Source of the DNA: Corylus avellana
Taxonomy: Eukaryota > Streptophyta > Magnoliopsida > Fagales > Betulaceae
Direction of reading: 5' to 3'
DNA: 64,000 bases
Assembly: GCF_901000735.1 (NCBI RefSeq)
Contig: NC_081543.1
Coordinates: forward strand, 19,195,970 to 19,259,969
A program made the translations under genes and the position numbers. Below, in pieces: positions 31,501 to 43,749 of this stretch. The notes beneath the pieces are model-generated. The model was not told the origin of the DNA and did no database searches. It saw only the letters and a program-made list of their open reading frames with translations. Numbering within the stretch: the stretch's first letter is position 1; each line of letters opens with the position of its first letter.

Positions 31501-34500
31501 TTGTCTTCCAAATCCTTCGTTTTAATAAGTAATCAAATTTCATTAAAATGCAAAGGGGCACAACTCAAGTACATAGAAAGTATACAGGAGAGACACCTAA
31601 TAAGAAAAAGATAAAAGACAGAAAATTATGAGAACTAAAAAAATGAAAACAATTATAGGCAACCATTTAATGATAAAGGGTTTTGAAGAAAAACGCAGTT
31701 AATTCCATCACCGTATTCTCACAATATTCAAAACTTATATCATTTTGTTCTTTCCAAATAAACCACATTAAGGAAGGCAATCATCTTCCACACTGCTATA
31801 CTATGATGTCTACCAAACTGCCTTCTCCAACAAGCCAAGAGATCCACCACTCGTTGAGGCATGATTAACTCTAACCCAAAAAGACCGAAAATAGGGTTCC
31901 TTACGGCACTAGCTATATCAAAATGGAGGAAAAGATAGATCACGGTTTTCCCACTATTTTTACACATGCAACACTAATCTACCATTGTTATACATTGTTT
32001 CCTTAAATTATTCACAATGAGGATTTTCCCTAAAGCGATTGTTCAAGCAAAGAAAACCACTCCCAAGGGAGCCTTATTCAGCCAAATACTCCTCCAAGGG
32101 AAATAAATACTATCATTGTGCAGTAAGGCATTATACCCAGAAATTGGCTAAGCCTTTGAAGTTTTATAATCACAAGTCCAAGGCCAGGAGGGCTTCGAAG
32201 CTGGATGTTAGCCTTCTTGAGGGTGAGTGGTTGTCTAAGATCTTTGCCTCGCTTTCTTTGCCTTTGGTCTCGTCGGATGGGTATGTTTCGGTGAGGTCTA
32301 GTGATGCTGAAGCTCTTCCTTTGTTCCCACCAAGGCCGCTGTTATCGATGGCATCTTGGTGCTTCCCCAAGTTTTTTCCTGGTATGTCTTCCATATACCC
32401 TCTCCATTCTATGAAGGGAGCCTTATTCAGCAAAATACTCCTTCAAGGGAAAGGAGTACTATCATGGGGCAGTAAGGCATTATACCTAGAAATTGGCTAA
32501 GCCTCTGAAGTTTTATAATCACAAGTCTGAAGCCAGAAGGGCTTTGGAGCTGGATGTTAGCCTTCTTGAGGGTGAGTGGCTGTCTAAGATCTTTTCCTCA
32601 CTTTCTTTTCCTTTAGTCTCATCGGATGGGTATGTTTCGGCGAGGTCTAGTAATGCCCAAGCTCTTCCTTTGTTCCTGCCAAGGCCAGTGTTATCGATGG
32701 CATCTCGGTGCTTCCCCCAGTTTTTTCCAGGTATGTCTTCTATATACCCTCTCCATTCTATGAGGGTGTCTTTTGTTGCCCCCCCCCCCTGCCCCTTTCT
32801 CAACACCCGTTGATGCGGTGGTTGTTCCCCCTCTAACTGTCTTAGAGGTGGGTGAATCTTCAAAAGGGGATGATCTGGATGGGGCTGGTGTTGGAGAGAA
32901 TGGAAAGGTGGGGATGTCGGCTTCTCTAAGGTTGTGCAAAGTGCGATGGAGATATATCCCTTATTGGGGATCTCCTGTCGAGGTAATGAGAAAAGGCTTC
33001 AGGATCTTTTCACAGTCCTTGACGAGGGACAATGTCATGAGGTTGTGGCCTATGTTTCTAAGTCGAAAGGGAGGAGGGAGCTTAAAAACTTTGAGTGCTC
33101 TATTGACTTTGATGTTAGAGGTGAGGCAAGAGGGTTCTCTCAATATGATGTTGTAATCCTCTATGGGTGGCTTGTTGTTGTTGCGGTGCTTTGGGTTTCC
33201 GCAAGCGGCTTGTTTTTTATTTTTTTTGTTCTATTTTTTCTTTTTGGTGTTCATTTTGTATACTTCCTGTGTACTTAGGGATGCCTTACGCTTTTTAATG
33301 AGATTTGCTTGATTAACTTAAAAACAAAATACATGGTTTAGTTTAATTACAGATACTACTAAGCAACCCTACCCCTAATGCATACTGAAAGTAGATAGAC
33401 AACAAATTGTTACTAATAATTCATAATCATACTTTGGTAGCATCCAGTACTGGTAATATAAGTACCAAGCATGGGTTTTTGATGACCGAACTCATGGCCC
33501 ACTAAATTGATTTCCGACAAAACATTGACTGAATGATGGACTAGATATAATTTCCTCCAGTGTAAAATATGATTTATGAATAGTGAATCCGCACAGCCGT
33601 GCAAGAAATCAGATGCATAAATGATGATTTGAGGATATCAACTCTCGTAAATTTTACTTTCAAGATTAAAAAGGAACTATAGAAAAAGAGGATAGAGAGA
33701 AATGAACACTACGAGCTGCAAAGAGAAGCCAGAGACGAACCTGTGATCCCCATAGCTATACCAAGAGCCCTTCTTTACCACAATATCCATCATCTCAGCA
33801 CAGTCTAAAATGCAACCCTGCAAGAGAAAGCAATGTCAAGAAGAGTGCAATTTGCACCTTTTGGGGGGAACAAGCTTTTCTGTTGCATTCACTGACCAAT
33901 TTGCTCACTCCCTCTCCAAACATAATTTCAAATTCAGCTTGCTTGTATGGCCTTGACACCTATGACAATAAGTTGAAATGAAATCTTTCTGTACATATGC
34001 AGACATAAATCAAAAGCACAAAATGGTGGCAGATCAAATAAATTAAGATGACAATTACAACTAAGTTAATTAAATAACATCAACTAAAATGTTGGCAAAG
34101 TTTGTGAAGTAGCAATTGTAACAAACTAACTTAATCCGCCTTCTAGGACATAGTCAAGTATCCTAAAAGAAGTACTCATTAAATTAAAAATGCGCGAGAA
34201 GTTTAGATTACATCTATAAATGATGTTGCAACTTACAAGAGAGCAATAGCTTTGCATGGCAAACCCTGGCTTCAACAAGGTATTCTAAAGCAATCTAGTG
34301 AAAATGATTATATAAAAATTTGAATACTGAAATTGAATGTCACATTATAGATATTTTCAGTGAGACTGGTGTTAATTCAATTTAAAGAACTTCAAATAAT
34401 GATAAATAATTAATAAAAAGTGGAAAAGAAATTCGTTATCTTTATGTTAACGGCAAAAATAAAATCTTATATATCAAGTGAACATATTAGTGGAATATGA

Positions 34501-37500
34501 TCCTCACACAATCTTGACGCCAATCTAATTTACCTTGCTCTTTTGTACTCTTACACGAACCCGAAGCCCAATGTCTTCATCTCCTTTGACCTATAGCAAT
34601 AAAGAGGGATGCATGATGAAGGTTCCTTACATATAAAGTTTGATGAAATGATCTCCCTAAATATAGTAGTGATTTAAACAGCTACTATACTTACAGACTT
34701 TATCTTCCCGGTAGAACGTATCTCAAGCCGAAGAGATGCAAAGAACTTTAATGCAATTCCTCCACTAGTCACTTCTGGGTTCCCATAATATACACCAATC
34801 TTACAAAACCCACAATAACGATAATATTAGTCTCTGCAGTTGGACATGAGAAAATTGTCACAGAAAACAAAAGGTGCAGTAAAAAATTAATATTCAAATA
34901 TACACGCAAGAACTAGACTCAGTTCAATCAAATGGAGTTAGACCCTACAAATGAAAAATATCTGCAATCATTCAAAGAGTAGTCTACTGAAACAGTAAAC
35001 TTATAACTAATAAATCAAAAGTACCTTATATCTTATTTGATTCAAAAAAATCAGAGTACAACCAGCTTTCGAGGCATTCCCTGACATCTTACGCAGAGCT
35101 TGGCTCATAAGGCGTGCTTGCAAACCCATTTGCTGCATCCCAATCTCACCCTATATAATGAAAACGTAAGTCAGACATGGGCAACCTTATCAATTCAAAA
35201 TCTAAAAGAGCCACAAAGAGATGATAGCTTACTTCAATCTCAGCCCGTGGAGTGAGAGCTGAGACAGAATCAACACAGATAAGATCTATGGCACCAGATC
35301 TGCACATACGATCTGCAACTGTGATGATGAACTCAAAATCAATATGTATCAAGCACAAGTGTAAAGAATTTCATAAGCATCATAGTTCCATATTGAATAG
35401 TGCCAGACTCTTCACAACAATTTTCAAACAACCACATAGACAGAAAAGTATATTACTCTCAAGTGCCATCTCGCCATGATCAGGTTGGCAGACGATCAAA
35501 TTTTCTACGTTCACTCCCAATGCTTTAGAATATGTTGGATCAAAAGCATGCTCTGCATCAACAAGCATTGCATTGCCTCCCAGCTTCTGCATATTCATTG
35601 AAAAGCTTCATGCTGGCCTCATTACAAATGACATTTAACAAGAAGTGTCTCCTTATAACCAAGGAAATAAAAATTCAGAAGTGAAGCCACGAAAGAAAAA
35701 AGACCTGCACTTCTGCAATTGCGTGGAGTGCCAAGGTGGTTTTTCCGCTACTTTCTGGCCCAAATATCTGGAATGAAATATGGAAAGATTATATCAGCCT
35801 TTTCTGTCGCATAAGTTACCCAAACTGATAGAAAAATGCTAGAGAAGTTCTATAGAGTAAGAAAGCTCATAGAAAGCTCATCAAAGATCCACTGCAAAAC
35901 ATGACAGCAGTGTACAAAAGTTATGTAGCATTTTCAACTTTTTATTCTAAGGCGAAAATACACTTTAGCCCACTCAACAATCACCCATTTTGCACTTACA
36001 CCTCCAAATTTTAAAAATTAGCATTAGGGCCTCTCATACTACCACCACGGGTCAAATTAGACACTTTTACATTTTTCTCCCTAAAATACCCTTAAATTTA
36101 AATTTATTAAAAAATAACCATTTGAAAAAATTAAACAAACAAAAAAAACTAAAAACACCAAAAAGGGGTGGCCCTTTCCTTATTATCCTCCTTAATTTTT
36201 CTTTTTTTTCAATGACTATTTTTATATATTTTTAAATTTTATTTATTAATAACTTCAAGGATATTTTAGAGAAAAATGCAAAACTGTTTAATTTCCCATT
36301 TTTATTGCATATCTTTACCAAATTTAGACGCATACAGTACTTAATTTCATATAATCTGCTGATGCTTGAATTCTACAGGTCTTCATTGAGTTGTGTTCTA
36401 TTTGTGTGCATAAATCCAATAACACTAAGGCACATGCTCCAATGTAACAAAACTGGAAAGTGAAGATGTATTGACCTATCTTATAAATTGTGAAAATGTT
36501 ATAAATAACCAACGCTGAATAGATGCATGACGCTGTCCAGAACTTGAACTATAAAAACATGAGATGGATTGTATGGACCTTCTTCATAAAACATACCAAT
36601 CTTCAAGTAACATCCTAGACCACCCCCCCCCCCCAGGGTAATTTTATTAAATTGTTGCTGCTTTAGTTTTCTGTAAATGTTGTGTGGTAGTAAGGAAAGT
36701 AGTCTTGTGACTTTTATAGTTGCACTAAAACCCTAGCTGCCCTAAAACCCTAAATTCCCATGCAACCATCAGTTTACCTACACTACCAGCTTGTACATCT
36801 CAATTAAAACCCAAAAACAGCTGCTTATTTTAGCCCCCAAAGCCTCACGTCAGTTTAGGAGTGTTGTAGTTTGCATGAAAGGTTTAGAGAGAAGGTGGAT
36901 GCTCATTACTATTACATAGCCTACCTCACATATCTTATTAAATAGGTTTTGAGAAATACGACAATGACCGAAATATCCGTAAACCCTAATAACTCTTCTA
37001 AAACTCCCCCTCAAGTTGGAGCATATATATCAAATAAGCCCTGCTTGGAAGAAACAAGGAAACAAAAAAACATACTCTAATACTCTCCCTCAAGCTAGAA
37101 CAAGCTGGAGCAAACAATATAAAGACAGACTTATAAAATAAAAACACAAATAAGAAAATGCGCTAAACCAAAAATAAAGCTGAAATTTCACCAAAAACCA
37201 ACAGCGAACAAAAACCCGCCAAAAGCTTCAACGCCAATCGAAAACTCGCTGAAAGACTACAACGGACGATCAAATCTCACTACAAAATACTAAGGCCAGT
37301 CGAATCTCGCAGAAAAACACCAATAACGGGTCGAAAACCACTGCAAAACACCAAGGTTTATCAGATCTTGCCACAAAACACCAAGATTTGATCAGATCTC
37401 GTAGTAAAACGCTGAGGTCAATTGAATCTCACTGTAAAACACCAAGATTTGGTCAGAACCCACCGCAAAACACCAAAGCTGGTCAAATCTCGACAACCAA

Positions 37501-40500
37501 CTACAACGATCATGATTCTATTGATCAATACCACCCACAACCAACAATGATCACGATTGATGATCAATACTACCAATAACAGCCAACCAACAACAACGTT
37601 TGATTGATGATCAATACAACCAACAACAATGTTGGACTGATCATCAATACAACCAACAATGGTCAACCAACTACAACGACAACTTATAAACAATATTTTA
37701 GTAATCCCCCTGAGCAACAAACCCGATGGTGGCTCCATGAAGCCCAGTCGAGCGATAAACCACATGAGCCGATTAAGAAACCACTTGAATAGGCCGAAAA
37801 ACAATTGAACCAGCTGCAAAACTATTTGAACCTGTCAAAATATAGCAAGAACTGGCCAAAGAATGTACTGAACCGGTCGAAGAAGACACTGAACCGAACG
37901 AGAAAGGGGTTGAACTGGTCTTAAACTACATTGAACCGGACTAGAAATACTCTGTAGGAGAAAAGATATTGAACTGGATAAAGAGTTGATTAACTGGCCA
38001 AAAGGATACAAAACCGGCTATGATAGTAAATAAACCGAGAACGCGGCTATCCTTATCCAGGATAGGGAGAGCTGCTGACAACAACCAAACAAGGTCTTCC
38101 TTACTACTAGAGATGCCGCTGGCCACTATTTCCAGCGAAGGATTCGATGGCAACACCAGACCGTCGTTCACTGAAGAACACCACATACGTACGTCGCCAG
38201 AGAAAACAAAACCACCATGAAACACCATAAAAGTCGTTGGAACCACGAGAACAATTGATAATTGCCAAACTTCACTGGAATAGCTACCAAGCACCACAAA
38301 GAATGCCGCCAACCACCAAAACTACTAAGAGACACCACAAAAGCACCGATATACGACCGAGAATTGCCACCAAAACTGTCGATCAGCCAAAACCAACATC
38401 CTAAGTACATTGGTTGGGGGTTGGGCTAAGCTGAAAACAGTGGATTCTTTTCTTTTCTTTTGTAGGAGACTTTCTGGTCACCAAGAACAACTCTTTTAAA
38501 GCTTTATCAAGGCATTGCCTGTGTGGGCTACCACTAGGACTATAAAACACCAACACGTCAATCACAAGGAAGAAAAACCAAGACTGCAAACGTGGGGTTT
38601 AGACCAAGATCATAAACACGCTCTGATACCAAGTTGTAGTTTGCATGAAAGATCCAGAGAGAAGGTGGAGGCTCGTTACTGTTACGTAACCTACGTCACA
38701 CATCTTATTATATAGGTTTTGAGAAATATAATTACCAAAATACCCACAAATCCTAATAACTCTTCTAACAAGAAGAAAAGAAAAAAAGAAAAAGCATCTC
38801 TCAGCAAAACCAGCAAAACCTAAAAGTCTATAAACAAAATCCCCCAAAGCTGCGACGAAATTAGTGGTAAGTTAAGCCTTAAAACTGTCTCCTAGAAGCT
38901 ACCACTTGCTGTCCAGCTTTTAATCAAGTATTTTGTAAGTATTTTCAATGATTCCTTCTAGTGTTTGAGAGTTTCTTCATCAAACCTTATAAAATTTTCC
39001 CTTTTGTGTTTTTCTTAATCCCTATGTCCCAAATCTTGCAAAATCAGTGCATGAAACTGATTTCTGCACAGAACAGTGTTGCTGCCCAAGGAACACATTT
39101 TTTTTCTTTTCATTTTCTCCTAATTCATGGCCGGATTTTGCGTAAGTATTAGCCTAATGAGCCTTATCCTTGATGTTTAGTTTTGTGGTTGTGAGAATCA
39201 TAACAAAAAAAAAAAAAAAACTATTAATGCATTAATAATTGAATTAAAATTGACATTTGAGCTTCCTATCCATGCTGCCAGCACTAAAGGAAGCAAGTTG
39301 GATTTGATTTCTTCTCTTAAACGACATGATTATGGTTTGTACAGCATGATTGCATGATTTTCCTGAGTGTTTGACATTAGCATAACATTTTGTATGAGTG
39401 ATTGAGTGTGTTGCATTGTATTGTAGAGACCATACATTAAGATTAGGTTGCTGCAGAACTACAATCACCAAGAAAGGTAACTGTAGTGCCTTTTTCAGAA
39501 AGATATTTTGCAATAATTTGACTCTAGAATGATCCAAACCAAGCGAAATAATCTTCACTAACACGTTGCTGGAATTATAGCGCACACACACAAACACACT
39601 AATTGAACCTTGAGACCTTAAAAACCTATCTTTTTGGCCCAAGACCAGATCTGTCTAGGAAACCTTATGGTGACCTAAGAACCCTAATAAGACTAAATGT
39701 ATTTGGTGTTAAGACCTACACTCTAAAGAGCAAAAGAATAAACTCGTGTTACATGATTTTATTGAAAATAAAAATTGGCACAGCCCCTCATACATGAAAT
39801 GTATACAAGAGAGACAACCACACTAAAGGTATCAGAAATCTAAAAAGATTACAAGGTTTAAAAGATTCGAAAGGAGGAAGAATGAACATAGACTACAACC
39901 CAATCTAGAAAGTGAGTCTATGAATTTTAGTATTTTAATAAAAATCTGTTGCCTGTCTCAAAGCCTTCCTAAGTGAGCTTTAGAATATCCACTGCTTACC
40001 TAGGAAGCCATATTTAGAGTATGACGGCTGTTATAAATACATACATGAAGAATATATAAGAGTTTAATATAATAGATCTACCTAACCAAATAAAAAAGTA
40101 GCTTATTACACTTAATTTTGAGTTCTCTTTTAACGGTTGTATGGTTTTTCAAGTGAGATGCCAGTGCATGATTCCATTTACAGAACTGCACCTTCTTTAT
40201 CCATGTGCAAAATCAACTTTTTGAGATCCTGTCATACAATGCCATCAAGCAAACTATTGCAGTAGAACGGTTTATCTCACCACCCTCTTCAACCGGCATA
40301 CAGGATATTGTATCAAACAAATCAAATAACTATCTACAGACGAGAAGTTAATTCAGATTCTCAGTGGAACCAAAGCATGTTTGACTCATGAAAATGTAAC
40401 CAAAAACACCAAAGTAAAGGAGAAGCATGAAGACAAAAAGAGGTAATACCTCTACGATTCTTCCTTTGGGAAGGCCACCACCTAAGGCAAAGTCTAACGT

Positions 40501-42818
40501 CATACAGCCACTGGGAAAAGTTTCACTGCAATGCACAAAAAATGTAACAAAATCTATGCTCTAGTCAAAATGCCACAAGCGGGCCTGGTGAATGCCCCAT
40601 GATGCAGCTTCCAGAAGTTTAACACATTAAAAAAGAAAAAGGAAAAAAAAAAAAAAGTGCCAAAGAGGAGTTATAAAATTTTATTTTAATGAAAGAGAAC
40701 ACATACACCAAAGCACCACCAGCACTGCCTAATCTCGTAACACTTCCTTTTCCGAATGAGCTATTGATATCGTTCATTGCTGCTTCCAGTGCTTTTTGCT
40801 GAATAAGAAGTAACAATATTAGATCTAATCTATCTGTAACGTGGTCAACCATAACGCTGTTTAGCATCCTAAAAATAATGCAAGGGTCATGGTCAAACTC
40901 CTCAACTACATTTGTAAAAGCAAATGGCAAAGACAGAAACTTAAATGAGAACATGTTAAAGCATTAATTAAATAATTAAATATACAATTTCTATCGCCTT
41001 ACTATTTTGGGGATAAGTAGTGATTTAACATAGTATCTCTGCAATTTCTAATAAGATTGAATTACTTATGAAAGAAAAAACATTGTATCAAAACAAAGGT
41101 CTTGAGCCCAAACCCCAATTCCACAATTTTTTTTAATCATTTTAGTTAAATATTGCACGTGTTGGACCTCACTTATGGAGGAATTTGAGCCCACATGTGA
41201 GTGGAAGTATTAAAATATTAATTAAATGATTAAATATATCATTTTCTATCCGCTTAAACTTTTGGGATCAGTGGTGATTTAACAAAACACATCCCATCAT
41301 AAAACATAAACCAAAATAAGTAAATAGATGAATAAATTCAAAATCCCCAAAAGCAGAGCATAAGAATCTCAAATATGGGCCATAAACATATTATAACTTC
41401 TATATGGTAGTACTTTATTACAGAGACTAGAGTACGGACTTTGAATGCAGGTACTTCCATAAGTGTTGGATTCACTTGTTCTCAAAAGGTTTCCCACCAT
41501 TTTCTAGAGTCTACTAGCCACGCCCTCATTGTAATGTCGTGTTAGTTCTGATAAAGCAAGGCAAAGTGAAGGGTCCAAGTAGCATTGTGAATTTGTAACG
41601 GTACGTGCATAGAGGGCCTTGACAGTTCCCCCATAATGCATGCTTCAGCGCCTACTCATGTAACCCATATTACATCCATCTAATAACAAACATGCCAAGG
41701 ACCAATATCCCTTCTAACAAATAGTTTCTTCTAATAAATAGTTTATGTCTTGAGTCAGTCCTCAAACAGTCTGCAGCAATCAGATCATTGCGAAGGGTTC
41801 ACAAACACCAATTTTGGACAGACTAGAATATGAACAATACATCCAAGTGTTGAGCAGTAGCATCCAAGAGTTTTACACGCGTACTAATACAAGTCTTGAA
41901 CGTCAGAAGATCAAGATTCAGGCACTTTGGGATAGTTGAAAACTAGAAGACAGAAAGTAAAGCATGCAAGGACTAGACGCCATTATAGAAACCTCCTTCC
42001 ATGTTATGCGAGGATAAGATGTGAAGAAGATCATTATCATATGGGCCATTGGGGACATGCACAAACCAGTAACTAAAAAATCAATTCAATGCATTCTCTT
42101 ACAATATCATAAATCTCACAAGACAATTGGATGTGATACAATTGAATAATTAGCTGGATAAATTATTGATTCAAAATAAGTCATTGAACATAAACAGAAA
42201 GATTAAAGTAGGTGTTTACCCACTCACACACAAAGGCACACACCACAGAGATGCATGCCTGCAGACACAATGGAGAACATAAACACATCTCTCTGGTTTA
42301 TTACTGAAATGGGGTATAAAAAAAATTTAACTTGCACAAAAATGCAAAACGAGAAGTGGTAAAAATTGCAACTTTTCACCTCCAAATCAAAACAAAAGCC
42401 GGTAAGCCTCTCAGTAGTGCCTTTCAGGAGGCAAAAATGAGAAGGATAGGGAAAAACAAAAGCTGGGTCCGAGTAAATGAAAAGCTTCGATGGAAGAATA
42501 CCCATATGCGTGCATGATATGAATGAGATATAATTGCAAAGCGGAGGTGAAGAAGAAATGGAAAGTGGAGCATACCCGGTCGAGGAAGCGGGGGTCGAAA
42601 TCGGCGGAAAGAGCGCCATTTACTTTGCCTTCGAACTCGCTACGAATTCTGACTTGCTTAAGCTTGGAAGCAGGGGTTAGGATGCGTGAAGTCCAACATT
42701 TGAAGCTCCTCAGAGGACAAGGAAAGAAGAGGCGTGACGACGACGACGATGATGGCCAAGAGCATGCTTTTGAGGAGAGGGTGCTGGCTTTTAGATTTTG
42801 AGGGAAAATCAAATCCAT
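28535..42818 (-). CDS. RECA1: Plastid RecA recombinase, RECA1-type (13 exons, 432 aa)
   Basis: A bacterial-type RecA that drives strand exchange and repair of plastid DNA. Exons (- strand): 42818-42576, 40798-40707, 40525-40450, 35767-35705, 35586-35457, 35318-35233, 35150-35025, 34799-34695, 34590-34534, 33959-33897, 33817-33741, 29696-29624 and 28642-28535. Every border is GT..AG and the frame is unbroken to TGA. Residues 1 to about 60 form a Ser-rich transit peptide. Then come [26 protein letters not shown], Walker A GPESSGKT (140-147), [10 protein letters not shown], Walker B LICVDS (214-219), PRAEIEGEIGMQQ (loop L1), [20 protein letters not shown] (loop L2) and an acidic tail ending DEETYEEIQ. 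The length is close to the usual ~440. Start: the first ATG in the transit-peptide frame; an upstream in-frame ATG (42968) would add a Lys-rich, poly(A)-derived leader and is unlikely. Plastid rather than mitochondrial targeting is inferred from overall resemblance to RECA1. Introns 1, 3 and 11 are swollen by transposons. Confidence 0.97.
30211..30735 (+). mobile_element. 5' fragment of a copia element (LTR and gag start) in RECA1 intron 11
   Basis: An LTR-like block TGTAACACCCC...TTTACA (about 30211-30456) is followed by a degenerate primer site GATATATCAAAGC (about 30464). Then comes a frame reading [19 protein letters not shown] and further [11 protein letters not shown], the conserved opening of plant copia Gag. 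It ends in TGA near 30747. No pol follows, so it is truncated. Confidence 0.7.
30780..31509. mobile_element. 730 bp foldback/MULE-type MITE with ~215 bp inverted repeats
   Basis: The arms 30780-30995 and 31296-31509 are inverted copies that share 'aggaaattc.gggtttccca', 'gaaacttactatttt', 'cagaaaattct.aaattg' and 'gttctcaaatttt.tttaaaa'. The ends read GGTAGA and GGAAGA. The centre (300 bp) has no ORF. No matching 8-9 bp target duplication was seen. It adjoins the 3' end of a LINE copy. Confidence 0.8.
31510..32035 (-). pseudogene. LINE-1 type ORF2 C-terminus and 3' end
   Basis: The - strand reading gives [20 protein letters not shown] and [16 protein letters not shown] (31967-31740), then [20 protein letters not shown] after a frame change. 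This is the zf-RVT-like end of plant LINE ORF2. It is followed by the LINE 3' UTR tail that reads ATTTTAATGAAATTTGATTA near 31540. It is truncated at its 5' side near 32035. Confidence 0.7.
32036..33315 (+). pseudogene. Second LINE fragment with ORF1-like region and 3' tail
   Basis: Two duplicated frames (see 32065-32762) are followed by a Val/Pro-rich segment and then [20 protein letters not shown]. That stretch resembles the ORF1/ORF2 spacer of plant LINEs. It passes straight to a hydrophobic LINE tail ([11 protein letters not shown]) and 'ttttaatgagatttgcttga'. ORF2 is deleted, and frames change near 32940. It is head-to-head with the LINE piece at 31510-32035. Confidence 0.5.
32065..32762 (+). 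repeat. 349 bp tandem duplication in the LINE fragment
   Basis: The units 32065-32413 and 32414-32762 each encode [17 protein letters not shown] and [18 protein letters not shown] and end [14 protein letters not shown] handful of substitutions separate them. The protein is not a family I can name. Confidence 0.9.
36865..38770 (-). mobile_element. Copia-type miniature retrotransposon (1.9 kb) in RECA1 intron 3
   Basis: LTRs at 38635-38770 (136 bp) and 36865-37003 (139 bp) are direct repeats. On the - strand the first starts TGTTAGAAGAG and ends AAACTACA, followed by ACTTGGTATCAGAGC (primer site, 38631-38620). A GA-rich tract CTTGAGGGGGAGT precedes the other LTR. The 1.6 kb interior encodes nothing recognisable. 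It is mostly three minisatellite arrays. Flanks AGTGT and AGAAG do not match. It has the same orientation as RECA1. Confidence 0.85.
37190..38030. repeat. Three minisatellite arrays inside the intron 3 element
   Basis: Array 1 (37190-37495) repeats 'ca(c/t)tgcaaaacaccaagg' plus 'tcagatctc' with a unit near 30-35 bp. Array 2 (37496-37690) repeats 'caaccaacaacaacg' plus 'attgatgatcaatac'. Array 3 (37735-38030) repeats 'ttgaaccggtcgaagaa' types. The units are diverged, so these are old arrays. Confidence 0.75.
39735..39900 (-). mobile_element. LINE 3' end fragment in RECA1 intron 3
   Basis: On the - strand it reads TTGTATACATTTCATGTATG, 'aggggctgtgcc' and 'ttttcaataaaatca'. This is the same style of LINE tail as at 31540-31600. 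No ORF2 remains. Confidence 0.5.
40954..41284 (+). mobile_element. SMART/TRIM-size retrotransposon (331 bp, 77 bp LTRs) in RECA1 intron 1
   Basis: The direct repeats 40954-41030 and 41208-41284 share TTAATTAAAT.ATTAAATATA and end GTGATTTAACA. The first is followed by TAGTATCTCTGC, a worn form of the TGGTATCAGAGC primer site. The second is preceded by 'catgtgagtggaag'. The near-duplication GAACA (40949-40953) and AAACA (41285-41289) frames it. Non-coding; antisense to RECA1. Confidence 0.8.
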
Positions 42819-43012
42819 TATCCTCACTGCAGCTCTGTTGCTGGCTACAACTTCAATTCTATGTTGCTCCTGCGGATATGTCCTCTTCTGTAGTCGGGTG
42901 CATATACGTTTGTATTTTTTTTGTTTTTTTTGTTTTTTTTTTTTAGGACATGATGAGTTATGGACCAAATCACTTTCGGAAAAGTTTAGGTCAATTTCTT
43001 CAAATTATCACT

Positions 43013-43048
<36 letters not shown>

Positions 43049-43749
43049 CTCTAAAGTTTCAAAAAATTTCAATGCTCTAATAAGGTTGACAAAAACGCAA
43101 AAATGATAAAATTTTTTTAATAAAACAAAAATACACATAAATTTTCGTAGTGCTCTACATGTAACAGTTATTAATCACAACTAACTACTACTAAGCGCAT
43201 ATACAGGTTGACAAAAATCATTAACTACATATACGTTAAATCACTAACTACATATACGTTACGGATAACAGTTTTAGGGTATGCAATGGGGTTATTAACC
43301 GCAAATAACTGCATTTGCATACCTTGATATATATAAACAAATTCACCAACCACACTTTGTAATTTTTATATTTGTATTTTCTTTGTTATTTTTAAGCTAG
43401 AATGTGGAATCAAGATATGGATTTCATCTAAAACACTAGGACTTAAAAAAACACTAAAACATGCCCAAAACATATTCAAAATTGTTTAAAATAGACCATA
43501 ATAGAAACATAAAGAATGCCAAAAAAAAAAAACTAAAATATGTCCAAAAGCTTCATTTCTTGATATGCAACTAGCAGTTAATAACCGTATTCAATAAACG
43601 CAGCAACTCTGCAAATAGCGGTTAGTAATTGCATGATGCGGATACGGTTACCTAGTAGAATAATGAGTTGAGTGCCTCCACATGTTAACATCTGATCCAA
43701 CCTATTAGTAAGCAATCCACCAAAAACCCACCATCTACTTCAGGGATCC
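42819..43749 (-). promoter_or_regulatory. RECA1 upstream region
   Basis: The 5' UTR probably lies in 42819-42905. A poly(T)/(TTTG) tract (42908-42945) and an (AT)n microsatellite (43013-43043) follow. No clear TATA box could be chosen. The stretch 43150-43660 contains repeated 'aactacatatacgtta' and 'ggttattaaccgcaaataac' palindromes, suggesting a degraded hAT-type MITE. No gene. Confidence 0.45.

Noticed and set aside
38618..38635. GCTCTGATACCA words as tRNA gene pieces
   Set aside because: They are 12-base primer-site complements next to LTRs; no cloverleaf follows.
42819..42968. Upstream in-frame ATG extending RECA1 by 50 codons
   Set aside because: The extension is Lys-rich from a poly(T)/poly(A) tract and would ruin the transit peptide; the ATG at 42818 fits the family.
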